DNA from: Anoplopoma fimbria
Lineage: Eukaryota; Chordata; Actinopteri; Perciformes; Anoplopomatidae
Reading direction: 5' to 3'
Length of the DNA: 64,000 nucleotides
Assembly (NCBI RefSeq): GCF_027596085.1
Contig: NC_072451.1
Coordinates: 4,035,042-4,099,041, forward strand
Shown here in pieces: positions 45,090-57,949 of the stretch (position 1 is the stretch's first letter; every line of letters starts with the position of its first letter). The notes under the pieces were generated by a model that was not told where the DNA came from, made no database searches, and saw only the letters and a list, made by a program, of their open reading frames with translations. The position numbers and the translations under genes were made by a program.

Positions 45090-46780
45090 AGAAGAGATTC
45101 GGAAAGAGAGACGACGGCTGAAACTAAAACAGCTGGGAGTTTGAGTCGCCTCAGAGTTTGTGCTAGAAAAGGGTTGAGACTCTACTATAGGACCATACGT
45201 GTGTTATTGCATGATTATACAATTTTAGGCGTAATTCAGTAAGTTCCTAAAGTAGTGGCCGAAAGGCTCCGAAACAAATCATCGGATTAACCTTTCGGTG
45301 AAGCTAACATATTAGTGAACAGCTGCTTATTTCCACATCCAGCAGTAACAGATCAAGTCTTTGTGTTTGTGATCACCTGATGAATGTAAGTCCAATATTA
45401 TTTCACTTTTAACTCTGTTTTAGGTCTCCTGAAGAAAATGTCTCTTTAGCTGCTAAACGCTCCACTTTGTTCACCATCTTGTTTCAGATTCTCCTCGAAA
45501 CTTCTTCTTACAGTTTTTTACAGTGGGGGTTGGTGAGAGCTGGAGAAACTCAACCATTCGGTCTGGATGCTGCTTTGGAACCTTCCCAAAATGTTTGTAT
45601 GTTGCAAACCGTGGATAGGTTCAATGTCAGTGTTTTTGCATTTGTGCAGAGCAAGTAACGTAGTAAATTGAGCGGCGTTATTGAAAGTTACGTGGTTAAA
45701 TAATGAGTACAACAAGCAAGAAAGTCTACTGGAATGGGTCAAACAAACACAGGACTTTCACCATGGTGACCACTGTTAGTGTCCCGTGTAAAACTAAAAG
45801 TGCATTTACTTTATGCTTGCTATGTTTTCGTTAAATAAGAAAGTACGCTTAGTGTGGTTGTTGGTCATTTACTGTACTTACAATGTTACAGTTGTTACTT
45901 TACGTTGTTACATTGATATGTTGTTATGTGTTGACGTTGTTACGTTAAGTTGTTACGTTATTATTTAAAGACGATCCATGCTCTATATTTTCTAACATTT
46001 ACCAAGTAGTTTTGTTGCATAAATCTAACCAATTGTATCACAACGTTAACCTTCGTGGCATTGTGTGCAAGTAATACGAAAAGTAATTAATAAAATGTAT
46101 TTTTGGTTCAGAAACGTCAACATTAAATGGTTCCTTTGGTTTGCAGAAACTTACAATGCAAACACTTCCTGACGACTGGGTCGATATATACGGTCCATAT
46201 ACACGGAGACTGCAGGGTCTGAGTATGTTCTGAATATTGATATTGAGGCTGGAAGCTAATAAATATTGATGTACAACTTTAAATACTGTTGTTAAATCGC
46301 ATTCAAAGATTATTTATCTAAGCTAACATGCAAAACCACCGCTATGGTCCTTGAATAGAATACCTGATGAATCTTACTCATTGGTAAGAAGAATTTTTGT
46401 GCTTTTTCAGTAACGCAGGTAATTTACTACTGTTAACTGCATTTTTAGATTGGAAATATAAATAACATTGGTCATCTGTTAATTTTCTCTAATCTGAGAA
46501 CAAGTGGAATTTATGAGGCTGAAGAAGGCAAAGAAGTTGTTTTAGTTGAAGCGGAAAGTTTAATTATATTTGACCTGTGCTCATAACAGTGGTTTCTGAA
46601 CATGAGTATTTTATGGCAGTGCATAGAAAATTCAAAAAAACTCGTCGGCCGTATCACTCACTGTTAAACTGGCTTCAGATTAATTGTAAAACATTTATAA
46701 CATTGTAAAAGCTAAACGTTATCTGTCAGTAAGAGAAGATGTGACGTGTGACTGTGCAGTTTGAACTCTGTGGCAATAAA
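45090..46780 (+). other. Arrestin 3' region with dispersed-repeat pieces
   Basis: Sequence after the arrestin stop codon. 45655-46060 contains pieces of the minisatellite-flank family (GTTACGTGG, CACCATGGTGACCACTG, ACCAAGTAGTTTTGTTGC). No second gene is seen. The best-placed polyadenylation hexamer is AATAAA at 46775-46780 (GGCAATAAAAGATG); an earlier one lies near 46089. Which is used, if either, is not known. Confidence 0.4.
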
Positions 46781-47636
46781 AGATGATCATTGCGTTCTTG
46801 CATTAGCTGCTCTTTCTTGGTGTAATGCTTTGTTTTTCCCTGCACTGAGCTATTTAGCTTCCATAACATGTCTTCTTTCAGACAAGTGGAGAGAAAACAT
46901 TTACTTTATTACTTTGTCTGTTTTGCTTCTGTAGATTTCTCCTAAATTCACCAAAAGTTACAATTTGATGCCTAATTTGCATAATTAAACATAACATTTC
47001 AGTAAACTTGTAATACAAAAAACAATCATCTTAATGTCAGTAATAAACTGGGGAAGTTTCATGTTGATATCTATTAGTTGTTTTTTTTTACCCTATTCAC
47101 CTGAAGTGGCACCAAATTGTATGTCATTTTACAAAACATATCTTTAAAATGATTTCTTTCCATAAATCTCCACTTCAGTAGCTCTTACATACACCAAGCT
47201 TTGCAGTTTCATTCTTCTCTATATTCTGAAGGTTTCTGCAGAGGGGTTTGTTCAGATATCATTCACAGCCTGATTAAGACAACATTTTATTACTAAAACA
47301 TGGAGGAAATGGATTTTTGGACACTATTTTCTGATTTATGGAGTGATACCAAGAGATATCCAAAAACTCCCTCCGTGAAAACATTTAAATCTAATATGTC
47401 ATGGTGATACCAGTTTAATTTTAACCATATTGTAGGGTCTCTACTTTACAAATATAGATTTAAAGAAGACAAGTTTGGTGTCAATATTCTTTCCTGTCAA
47501 CCAACGACATGTTAGTCCGTCACTAAATACGTTCTTTCTTCCTTTCTGTGTCTCTTATCTCCAAGCCCATTGGGTCCTACTGAAGACAAAAATCCTAAAA
47601 AATAAATAAAATAAAATACAGAGAACAATAAAATAA

Positions 47637-47815
47637 ACCCAACACTTTTGTTTTTGCTCCCATTTTTCATGAGATTTTTCTTCTACGCACATAAAAGGCT
47701 TCCCTCTGCCTCACAGGTGTGGCGTATCAAGATGCTGATTAAACAGCTTGATTAGCACACAGGTGTGCTGTTCACTCTAAAAGGTGCAATTTATCTTGGA
47801 AAAAATACATTTATC
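47637..47815. mobile_element. Fragment of an interspersed DNA-transposon-like repeat
   Basis: Contains ACACTTTTGTTTTTGCTCCC, CATTTTTCATGAGAT, CACAGGTGTGGCGTATCAAG, ATGCTGATTAAACAGC, TTAGCACACAGGTGTGC and CTCTAAAAGGTGCA in order. I recognise this as a non-coding element repeated in many fish and reptile genomes, but I do not assign a family name. Diverged and incomplete. Confidence 0.55.
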
Positions 47816-47895
47816 AGGCATCCTGAACTATGGATTTCACATATTAATATGCAGGTTTTTGTTGCACAGGATTGTTTCATTACTTTGTTTAAAGG

Positions 47896-47985
47896 CAGCT
47901 GCTCACTGTAGTTTTTAATCAAACAAACAGAAGGAAATACTGCATTTGTTGGGGTCTATTTTCAACAGCGGATTAATCCACATTC
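47896..47985 (+). repeat. ~80-bp dispersed repeat shared with 57176-57250
   Basis: A shared block (CAGCTGCTCACTGTAGTTTT, then TAATCAAACAAACAG) followed by TGCATTTGT...CAGCGGAT.AATCCACATT occurs at both sites in the same orientation. Confidence 0.75.
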
Positions 47986-48111
47986 ATTCTTGAGAAAGTA
48001 TTTGTGGCAGCAGGAATTTGTATATGGGATTGAGTCAGAATAAAGTGTGTGTGTTCATGGCGATGCAGGAAGAACTTAAATAAGAAATAACTTTTCTTTT
48101 TACAATTAACC

Positions 48112-48260
48112 CTTGAAATGATGAAGGCACTTGCAAATGTTAAAGTAGTAATAAATGTTGACCATACTCTTAAATTTTTCCTTTTACTTAAGATTTCACT
48201 CAACTTTTTTTTTCCTTTTACTAATTTAACCAAAACACTGGCCACGAGGAAAGGTTTTTT
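48112..48260 (+). repeat. Diverged dispersed repeat shared with 11290-11462
   Basis: See 11290-11462; same orientation and block order. Confidence 0.5.
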
Positions 48261-50691
48261 GGACCTTTTAAAAGAAGTCAGAATAGGCTGATCTGATATT
48301 GTATGAAAGCTGCAAAACATTAAAGTCACTGAAGAAAACAGACGGACAAAACCCCTCAGGAGAAAATTTTAATTTCAGACAAAAAGCACAATGCAAAGTA
48401 TGACAAGCTGTGACACACAACGACATGACCGCTGAAACCATCCAGAGAGGGCTGAAAATGACGCTTTTCCCTGTTTTGCTGCGAGTCTGATTGGCTCTCT
48501 GTATCGTCCAATCACGTGTCCAGAAACTGAACTGGTATCTAAGATTCCTGAAACCAGTTCATCTTCCATTAGAAACAGTAGAAATGCTCTCACTCCATCA
48601 GCTCCATTTATTCACTTTTTTTTAAATTTAAACTGGATGAAGATGGAGAATGTTTTGCCGTGATGTTCAAGACATTTTTTACATGTTTAATGGAGAATTT
48701 TGCACTTAGCTAAACCTTGTTAGCAACAAGCTACTCCTAATTTTCTTACTCTTAACTAAAGTGTTTTATGACGTGTGTTGTGCAGCTGGCTCACATTTGA
48801 AAACTGCACTGTGACAATCAAACTGCGACGGTTTAAACGGTTGTTTTTGTATTGGTAATCTCACACAGGGGAAATTCAGTTTTACAAATACGAGTGTTAT
48901 TCATAGTTTTGGCTATCCTCTGTTGTCGGTTGTGTTGTTGCACCGTAGAACATTCAATGTGGGATTTGGAGAGGCATTTGGCGTAAAGCCTGTTGAGATC
49001 CCGGAGATGAACTGATCTGGAAACAGCCTAAAATCAGAGTGCAATGAGTCTCAAACTGTCGTCTGGATGGAATTTAGTGCTGTTGGAGCAGATTGACAAT
49101 TTCCAGCCCAATCACATCATCAATTTGATAAAAACCAAAATCATAACCTCGTTATAAACCCTAAAACTGTAAAACCATTACATGCGCAATAGAAAACACT
49201 TGATAAGCGTACAAAGCTTCATACATGCTTTAAATAACCAAAGATTTAATGTTGCAGAATGCAGTCAGAGAACAAAATACACAAATTCTCTTGTCAATGT
49301 CAATGATTACGATGCCAAGGTAAATAGATCCTCCGTTATCACCAACGATGATTGAATACAGCTCGTGTCAATCAAATACTTTCTCAAATTAATACAGAAT
49401 TTTGGATTTGTTTTTGTTTTTGACAAAAAACAAAATCCAAAGCTGTTTGTCTGACAGCTAGTTTGGTAATATCGTTCTCATAAGATTTTCAAACCAGCAC
49501 AACTTATTCAAAAGTAGCCCAATTCATCTGGAAACCAACCAAATCTGGCGACATTTGTCGACATGCAACATCATTTACAATCAATCATTTTTTTAAGTAA
49601 CATTCAGCGCGGACTGTTTTCAACTATTTCCTTGGCCCCTTTGGACTTTGAGCTGTTTTTAGCAAAAGCAATTAAGGATTTATTAGCAAATGCCACCAAT
49701 CCAGGATGTGAAAAAGCTGAAAACTCATACATTTTCTGACATTTGTCTGAAAAAAAAATACTAAAGTAAAATTACTAAAGTAAAAGGACTAAAATAAAAT
49801 GTCTGAGGACTTGTGATCGAAGCGGCAGCTTTGGTTGCAATTTAACATATAACTGAAGCATTAAACTTTATGCATCAACATTCAAAAAGGTATATTCATA
49901 AAGGCTCTAAAAGTAATTTACTCTGAGGATGCAAAGTGCTTTTGAAACATCTAGAGCAGGTCTGAACCTCTACAGCAACTGTAAAACTCAGAGACCGGCT
50001 CAGCGGTCTAGCCATTAATTTAAGTAAGTGCACGATCAAACGCATTAGTCCAGCTGTCACGTGTAAGCCTACATGCATTTTCATTTTTCAGTGAGAGTTG
50101 AATCATGAGAGTGAATTTATCTCCACATTTAAAGGGGAGGTATTTTTCTGCTTCATCTCTGTTTCACATTTTTTCCTTAATTTAAGTAGCAGTAGAAGTA
50201 GAATTTGGTGATAGCTATATAGATAGACAATGAGCTAGCCAACAGGCAGACAGGTTGGTTAATATTTATGAATTTGAACTCTTTATGTGGATCTTTGTCC
50301 ACCCTTTGTCTCCGACCAGCAGGTTAACTGATGTGCTTTGGTAGTTTAGTAGTTCCTCATAGTGCAGCCATCCACACCAAGAGACACTACAAAGTAATTA
50401 AAAAGTCCTCATATGTGATTTAAGGCTCTTTTCATACGTCGTCCTCACAGTCACTGATGGCTGATTTATGTGGTTCTGCAAAACAATGCAATCCCCACCG
50501 TGTAGCTGCTGAATGCTCTCAAATATCAACATTGTTTACAACGCTGCTGGTGATAAAACCGGAAGAACGAATACAATTCAAACAGGAAGGCGAAAAATGG
50601 GCGGGGCAGCATTAAGGTGAATACCCCTCCTTTAAAAGTTGCAGTTATAAATACACTGTGTGTTGTGATTGGGCGTGTGAGGATGATCCAT
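48261..50691. other. Intergenic stretch, no gene seen
   Basis: AT-rich DNA with only short random frames. It lies 3' of both neighbouring genes (arrestin on plus, otolin-like on minus), so part is probably 3'UTR or flank of the latter. Confidence 0.35.
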
Positions 50692-53523
50692 CTACAATGC
50701 GACTGACTGTACCCTACTATGGTGCATTGTGGGGGTGGTGGGGGTGGGGGTGGGGTTTTCAGAACCCCAGACGAAGTCGGGTGGAGTGAATGTCGGCTTG
50801 GGAATATAAAATCGTCCTCTGGGTAATTCACAGGAGTCGGGGTACATCAGATACCCGGAGAACGTGCTGCTGCTCTCATCGCCGCTGAAGATGCCGTTAG
50901 TTTCGAAGTCCTTCACCTGCAGCCACACCATGTCGCCCATGGAGAGGTGGAGGACGACAGTGTGGCTGGTGGTGGACTGGTCGGTTCCTTCTGTTATTTT
51001 GACCACGGAGAGGAAGTTGCGGAACAGGCCGACCTTGAGAGGCCTTCCGGCGACGGCCAGGTTGAAGGTGAAGACGTAGGTGCCGTTGATGGGGCTGGTG
51101 TACATGCCCATGAGTGGGTTGAAGTGGCCCTGGATGTTTAGGAGGACGCGTGAGAAGATAACAGGCCAGTTTGGAGCGGGAAACGACTGGTTCAGTGATG
51201 CAGAGAATGCTGATTGGATGGCGGGCGAGCAGGGCCCGGGCAGCCCCATGAGACCTATGCTGCCCTCCTGACCTTTCAGCCCGATGGGGCCCTGAACACC
51301 TTGGCCTCCAGTGTTACCTTTGTCCCCTTTGAACCCCTTTTCTCCTTGCTTCCCATCAGTGCCGTCGGCCCCATCTGTGCACTCACACATCCCCTTCTCA
51401 CCATTATCACCCTTCTGGCCGATCGTCCCGGGGACTCCGGAAAGACCCATGTCGCCCTTGGTTCCCATAACGCCCTTGGGTCCCATTGGTCCCTGCACCC
51501 CAGGCAGACCCCGGGTTCCAGCTGATCCAGGGACTCCTTGTTCCCCTGGTGGACCTGGTAGACTCTCACATGAGGCGGGGCATGTACCGGTTTCTCCCTG
51601 GGGGCCCTGTGAGCCTGAGGGGCCTTCCATCCCATGGTCGCCTTTGTCTCCTATAGACAAACATGAAGAATTTGTGTTACATTTCGATATACAAAATATT
51701 TTGACACTCAGTTGACAAAGCTCCCTAATTCTTGTCTGTCAAGTAATTATGCCCAGTGCATGGTCCAATGCACCATAATTAATAGATATCCCACAAAATA
51801 TAGCAATCCCTCCTCGGTATTGTGGAAGTCGGTTTATGGCTTTTTGCTGGTTACATCTTTATTCTATGGGCGTATTTATCAGTTAAACACTTTGCAGTTT
51901 TGATTCTTCACAGTTGAATTTGTTTGTACGCCCCTCTGGCGTTTTGGAGAATAATACAACGAGCAGGGCATAGAGTAAAAATGGCTCCGCTGCGTCGCTA
52001 AGGAGGCTCGCACTATGGCCCAAAGCACCAGTATAAACTAACCTTGCGTGCGTTTTTCCTATGAAATTCCACACATGTTAATATCCGCTCTTTACATGCA
52101 TACAACCTTTTCATAATATGCTTCTGTCTTCACAGGAAACTCAGGCAACAAAACTACTTGGTTAGGTTTAGGAATAGATCGTCGTTTGGGTTAAAATCAA
52201 CATTGACGCCTTGTTTCACATGGGGTTCAATGTCCCCTGTTACTGAGGTCAAAACTCAAACCATAATCCCTCCTCAGTCATGTTTGTGCCTAAACCTTAA
52301 CCATTGTAATGTCAGCTCAGCGAGCTATCAAGTTGTCCTTATCTTGTAACACTGTTAACCCTTCACATGGAGTGAATAGTCCTGAACACATAAGACTGAT
52401 CTCAGCAGACCTTTGAAGCCCCGATTGCCCTTCATGCCGGTGAAACCGACAGCGCCAGAGGGTCCTTTCTCCCCGAGGTCTCCCTTTTGACCTGTAACAA
52501 CAGACAAAGGCAGAAATGAAAAGCAACACTGGTTCAGGTTATAGTTAGCTATTCATGTCGCATCAATTCACATTACTAACTAGCTACTTCCCCGGAATCT
52601 TCGTGGTTTTACCTGGACTGTGGTCGGGGTCCTGCCTGACATCCACTGCTACTATTATTCACAATTATATTACTGACACCACTGATCCTTGTAATGGATA
52701 TAATTTATATTGGTGCATGTTTAAAGTATATGGTGGGAAGGTTTTACTCAAAAGGCCGGGAACCTTATCTCTCTGTATGTTTAAGTTACACTGTGTGAAG
52801 GTGTTATGCCCCCCCCCCCCCCCCCCCTTGTTCCTCTTCGTAAATTGTGTAATTTCCACCACATCCTTTTATTATCAATATCATTCTATTATACACTGCT
52901 GCTGTTATTGTTAGTAGGCATCATTTTTCTATCATTACTTCTACTATTATAAATGCTACTGCTATTACTACTCTCGATATACCAAGTAATGTATACTTTT
53001 GTTTGCTGCACAGCTTGTAAAGCACTAATTTGATATTTGTGATATAGGGCTATATCAATAAAATTGATTTGAAAAGTGAAATGAATAGAGCAAAAAGCAA
53101 CGATCCCTAGGTCAAGTCCATTGGCCTGCTTTTTGAAGATGGACCTATTGTGAGACAAAGGAGGCTTTGAGAGGCTTGTGTCCTCGTAGAAGGAACATTG
53201 AAGCACACAAAGCAGATATTTTCATCCTCTACAGCAGTGGTTCTCAAATGGGGGTACGTGTACCCCTGGGGGTACGTGAAGGCACTCCAGGGGGTACGTG
53301 AGATTTAAAAATAGTTATTTAATAAATATTCAATAAAATAAAAATGTAAGGTCCAATTTAAAGGCAAGGAATAATTCAGGTTTTTCCTTTGGCTCCCTCT
53401 GGTGGTTGCATAAACAATGGCACTCTTCTAGAGATGGATGGGATGGACTGCAACCATTTTCACCAGGATTGTTTCATTGTTCTTACTTACACATAAGAAA
53501 CATTTGAAAGTGGCTATAATCAC

Positions 53524-53602
<79 letters not shown>

Positions 53603-55550
53603 ACAGTGGTTTTTAAAGAGCAGTTCAAAATAGTGTTTTTGTCTATCAGGAGTTGGATGAGAAAGTGGATGAAATCAGGCAGTTTCAAACTGATCTGAAG
53701 TTGTATTTTCTTCTTTTTTTAACGATTTCCACCTACCTCCAGTGTTTATGCTTAGCTAGGCTCAGTCTCTAATATTCATCTGAAACCTCCTTTATTATGA
53801 TGATGTTACGTATTTGTTGTAAGGAGTTTGTGGTGTTGTGTCCACAAGATTAGATTGAAGGTCTTGAATCTTAACTCACCCTTCATCCCTTGACGGCCTG
53901 TGAATCCAGGAGGACCAGTGAACCCCATCATCCCTCTTCTCCCAGGACTCCCAGGAGCACCTGATCACAGAACACAGGTTGTTGGTGTCATCAATGACTC
54001 TTTAAATACTTATATCACAGTCCTTTAAAGTACTTTTCCTGCAGAGACCAGTGGTTCTTTTTATTTGGTCATGACCTTCTTTAATTCCTCTCCGTGTGAA
54101 CTGATTCTGATCAAATATATACAATACTGGAGAAATTCGTCACAAAACTTTGCTGAAACATTTTCTGATTCATGAAGTGCCTCTTTCTTTTCTTACACTT
54201 TTCTCCGTCTATTCTTTTGTGTCTTTAGTTTGGCGACACAAAGCTTCGAGAGCGTCTCTTTCTCTCCAGCTTCTTCGCTTTTTGGTATTAATATATCTGG
54301 ATATTTTGCTCACCTTTTTTTGCACGAGCATCTGTTGCTGTCTGAATTAATCTCTCCTCACATGAAACTTCGTCTTTCAGCATTTTTTATTATTGTTCCT
54401 TCGAGAATCAGATTGGTTCAACTTTATAACGGATCTATGGCCTACAGAGACTCTGCTTAACAACTACTTAGACTATGTATTCAACCAAATAAAGATACAA
54501 CAATACTATTTAATAGTTTTATATATATAGACTTAATTCTTAAAACAAGCAAATTCATCTGGTATTCTCTCAACAGAAGTTTTAGTGATGAGTTAAAAAG
54601 CAAAGGAACATCTGAGCAAACGAAAGCAGATTGAATATCGTATTAAGAAAAATAAAGTCCTGTTACCTTTAAACAAGTTTCCTAACTTTTAGCAAATTTG
54701 TGATTGACGTTATTATTTATCTAAACACAGGATTGGCTCTTTCTATAAAAAGATAATGTGTCCTTAAGGCGCTGTGAAGTATGAAGGACGCATGAGGTGG
54801 TTGTTTCCCGTCGGATTTCTGGACTTTAAAGGACTCAGGACTAAACAGGTGTTCAGAAGTGGTCTACCTACCTGGGCGGCCCCGGTCTCCTCTGTCTCCT
54901 TTGGGCCCCACGGTGCCCTTACAGTGCGAACAGAGGCAGGAAAGGGGAATCTGGTCGATAGGCGGCGGAACCGGAGAGTTCAACAGCAACTCGCAAAAGG
55001 AAGATGTCGGGAACAACCCCGAGTCGGGGCCTCCGTATATTCGGGTCAAATCACTGTTGTTGCCACCGGGTGGCCACGGTTCTCCGTGGGGCACTTGGCT
55101 AATGCGGGCGTTGGCCGGCCAGGGAGCCTCAGACATCGGGGTGGACTCGGTGGACTCAGAAGACTCAGACATATGAGACGAATCAGACGTCTGAGACGAC
55201 TCAGTCATCTGAGACGACTCAGACATATGAGACGACTCAGTCATATGAGACGACTCAGTCATATGAGACGACTCAGACATCTGAGACGACTCAGACATAT
55301 GAGACGACTCAGACATATGAGACGACTCAGACATCTGAGACGACTCAGTCATCTGAGACGACTCAGACATCTGAGACGACTCAGTCATCTGAGACGACTC
55401 AGTCGAATTAGTGGAATTCTTGCCAGAGCCGGGCATGTTGTAGGTGCTGGGATCATCTCCACTGCTCACCTCACCGCTGCCGTCGGGGTGAAACATGGCT
55501 GAGCAGAGAGAGGAGAGGACGAGGAGTCCCAGGAGACAGGACGACAGCAT
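50692..55550 (-). CDS. Otolin-1-like secreted collagen with C1q domain and Ser/Glu/Met repeats, 4 exons
   Basis: Secreted short-chain collagen of the C1q superfamily; otolins form the organic matrix of otoliths and otoconia. Exons in transcript order: 55550-54872, 53960-53880, 52491-52411, 51650-50692; total 599 aa plus stop. The two middle exons are both 81 bp, the usual collagen Gly-X-Y size. Residues 1-18 form a signal peptide (MLSSCLLGLLVLSSL...). ~47-133 is a hexapeptide array (ESSQMS/ESSHMT). A cysteine cluster (LSCLCSHCKG, compare the CC-x-CC of human OTOL1) precedes the collagen region. The collagen region, ~210-415, is broken by CPASCES and by CECTDGADG. The C1q domain, ~420-555, starts SAFSASLNQSFPAPNWPVIF and ends FSGYLMYPD. 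A Pro/Thr-rich tail follows. The C1q sequence and pre-collagen cysteines favour otolin over collagen VIII/X, but orthology is not proven. An in-frame ATG in the upstream exon (56592) could add 8 residues. Confidence 0.8.
52140..52265 (+). repeat. Short copy of the TTAGGTTTAG element in an otolin-like gene intron
   Basis: CAGGCAACAAAACTACTTGG, then TTAGGTTTAGG, then TTTGGGTTAAAAT: one minisatellite unit plus the same 3' flank as the array at 41.5-42.3 kb. Confidence 0.75.
52807..52829. repeat. Poly(C) tract
   Basis: About 20 consecutive C, a potential assembly or sequencing trouble spot, in an otolin-like gene intron. Confidence 0.9.
53233..53345 (+). mobile_element. 5' end of a hAT-like element (CAGTGGTTCTCAAATGGGGG)
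   Basis: Starts with CAGTGGTTCTCAAATGGGGG, then GTACGTGTACCCCTGGGGG. This terminal sequence is shared by a widespread hAT-type family in fishes. No matching right terminus (TTTGAGAACCACTG) was found nearby, so only a 5' piece remains. Confidence 0.6.
53525..53601. repeat. (TAA)n microsatellite
   Basis: About 25 TAA/ATA trinucleotides without interruption. Confidence 0.95.
55141..55412 (-). repeat. 18-bp minisatellite encoding (ESS[Q/H]M[S/T])n
   Basis: About 13 clear plus two degenerate 18-bp units inside exon 1 of the otolin-like gene. Variation is confined to Q/H at position 4 (CAG/CAT, single base) and S/T at position 6 (TCT/ACT type, single base). Nearly identical codons across units indicate recent expansion rather than old conserved repeats. 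Confidence 0.93.
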
Positions 55551-56568
55551 CTGGAGGGGGAGGAGGAGGAGGATGGGAGCCAAGAGGAAGAAGAAGGTGA
55601 GATAATAACATCTTTAGATGATCTGCATCTTCACACATCATTCAGTGTGTTAGTGTTCGTTCTGTTTGTCTGCATTTCCTTATAATTTATTAATTCATTT
55701 CACAACACTGACACTCTTTTGAGAATGTTTTTAAAACTGATTTCTGATCTCACCTGCAGACATTTCAAGTGTCTCATGTGCGGATAAAATCCAGATGAGA
55801 TTTAATAAACCTTCTTTAACATAAAGTCACATATCTCTGTGCCGAATCACAAATCTGATTACAATCTGTCTTTGTTTTACGGGTTAAATGTAAATCAAGA
55901 TCCAAAAGGAGGAACCAATGCACCTGGAGCTGTTTGATAACTGACAAAAACACCAGAAAAAGAAGAACATCTGCACATGAGCAGTTTAGTTACAACAAAA
56001 GAAAGGTCCAGAAACTCTCCTTGAGTTCCCATCAAGTACCCCAACAGGTGCCTTAGAGGAGACTTTGATGGAACAGATTCGCTTTCCGAGCCGTCCCAGA
56101 CACATGAAGTAACTCAGTGTAAATGTTGTTAAAGTGTGAAACAAAAATATAATAAACCTCATCTGGAATTGTGTCCAGATACGAGACAATTTAAATACAA
56201 AGTTTAAAATGTGCAGCTGCTACTTTCACCGTCACACAGATGAATTTACCTGTAACCCTTCAAAATGATGCATTTTTATCTTATAGCATCCATTAATGTA
56301 ATACATGTTAAACATTTTTGATTTATTTTCCATATTCACCTACTCTGGCTCAAGACTAAGACGGAAAATTATGGAATATTTAGATATCCATACCATTTAT
56401 TTAAAGATAGACAACATTTTCTAATTTGAATATTTTCTCTGATTCCAATTATACTTTCTTTACAGAAAAGTGCTCAAAACAACCAGTGGAACCTGTGTTT
56501 AAAACTGAACTAAACCCGATTATTTCCCAGCTGACCTGAACTGCTCCCTACAAACAAAAAAGCCTCAC

Positions 56569-56654
56569 CGCTCCGTCCGAATTGCACAGCATCGTCCGTA
56601 GAAGAGTTTGTGAGAAGATGAGCAGGATCCAGGAGGCTGTGATCCATTTATAAA
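56569..56654 (-). promoter_or_regulatory. TATA box and first exon of the otolin-like gene
   Basis: On the minus strand, TTTATAAA (56654-56647) is followed ~30 bp later by an exon ending GGACGGAGCG|GTGAGG (donor GT at 56568-56567). The acceptor on the other side (CTCCCCCTCCAG) lies immediately before the ATG at 55550. A short exon 1 and a ~1-kb intron upstream of the main coding exon fit a normal vertebrate promoter layout. Confidence 0.6.
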
Positions 56655-57117
56655 CCTCGCCCAAAACAAAACTTCTTTCAGGTTCACGTCTCACCTGCCG
56701 GGTCGCAGACAAAGGCTGAGGAAGAAGGGAGGAGGATGGAGGGAGGGAGGTGTGTCCTTTATTGTCCTGATGAAGAAGAACTGCGTCGTGACCTCCTTCA
56801 CCGTGAAACAGCAGAATAATATGTAATAGAGCAGAAAGAAGAGACGCCTCGTTGTTTATCTCTGCATCGTCCTCCTCACTTCTTTCAGATTCTCTCTTTC
56901 CTTTCACAGCTCTCCTTGATTCGTCATCACACTGTAATCTCTGTTATATTCCGTCTGGTGCTCTTCATCGTTGGATTTAACCAGTTTACATTGAAAAGTT
57001 TTATGTGCCAATAATGCAGATTAAATAAAGTGTTGTTTCTGTTGTAAGTGAGGAAAAGAAATCAAACTCCACAGGATTAAGTGGATTAGTTGCTACTGAA
57101 GATCTTTAAAAACACAA

Positions 57118-57156
<39 letters not shown>

Positions 57157-57551
57157 TCTGTAATCTCCCTTAAATCAGCTGCTCACTGTAGTTTTTAATC
57201 AAACAAACAGGAAGAATCAGTGCATTTGTCAGCGGATGAATCCACATTTGGTGCTTATTGAGTTTTTGTATGTTGGAATGAATCCAAATGAACTACAGTG
57301 TGATGATGGTGTTGAAGAAACAACAGTGAGGCTCATTCCCACACTGGAAATGGAGGGGGGGGGGGGGGCATGCGAAGAAGGTCCCACACCTGGAATCGAA
57401 CCGGTGACATCACGATTACGTGTCATGTGTTTGGCTACCAAGGCCCTCACTGATGTGTTTTTAATAGTTTTGAGAGAAGAAGATGAACAAATATATGATG
57501 ATAAAGTTGAGAACAAGACTCATTAACTTAACTTGACTCTCTCTCTGTCTA

Positions 57552-57639
<88 letters not shown>

Positions 57640-57949
57640 GCGTATCTGAAAATGGGAACCACAGGTAAGTGCATTTTGATTTGAAGATGGATTCTAGTGT
57701 CAATAAGGTCAGTTTTTCTTATATTTCTTATATTATATTTATTTTTCTTGCAACCAATAAACAGAGGAACACAGAGAACAGGGTGAGAACCCTGATCTGG
57801 AGGGTCAGTGCTGGTTCCACTCTATGAGAACACCAGATGGAGAATGACCTAGAACCCTGCCTGTCTGGGTTTTACCACCACTGGAGAACCTAACCCTTTC
57901 TCTCACATATATCTAGAACACAGAACAGGGTCAGAATGATCTCCGGTAC
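56655..57949. other. Upstream flank of the otolin-like gene with simple repeats
   Basis: Holds (AT)n at 57123-57152, the dispersed repeat at 57176-57250, a poly(G) tract at 57355-57368 and a long (GT)n at 57555-57638. Around 57375-57440 is CCTGGAATCGAACCGGTGAC...TACCAAGGCC, a GGTTCGATTCC-like box B relic on the minus strand. It suggests a decayed tRNA-derived element but is not a foldable tRNA as far as I can see. No coding frame. Confidence 0.4.
57555..57638. repeat. (GT)n microsatellite
   Basis: About 42 GT dinucleotides without interruption. Confidence 0.97.

Noticed and set aside
51214..51715. Plus-strand Pro-rich and minus-strand alternate-frame open frames over the collagen exon
   Set aside because: Gly-X-Y codon structure leaves other frames open; only the 51650-50692 frame reads as collagen plus C1q.
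54774..55502. Plus-strand Arg-rich frame (RRLRHMRRL repeats, 242 aa)
   Set aside because: It is the antisense shadow of the otolin-like hexapeptide array; the minus-strand frame has signal peptide, collagen and splice sites.
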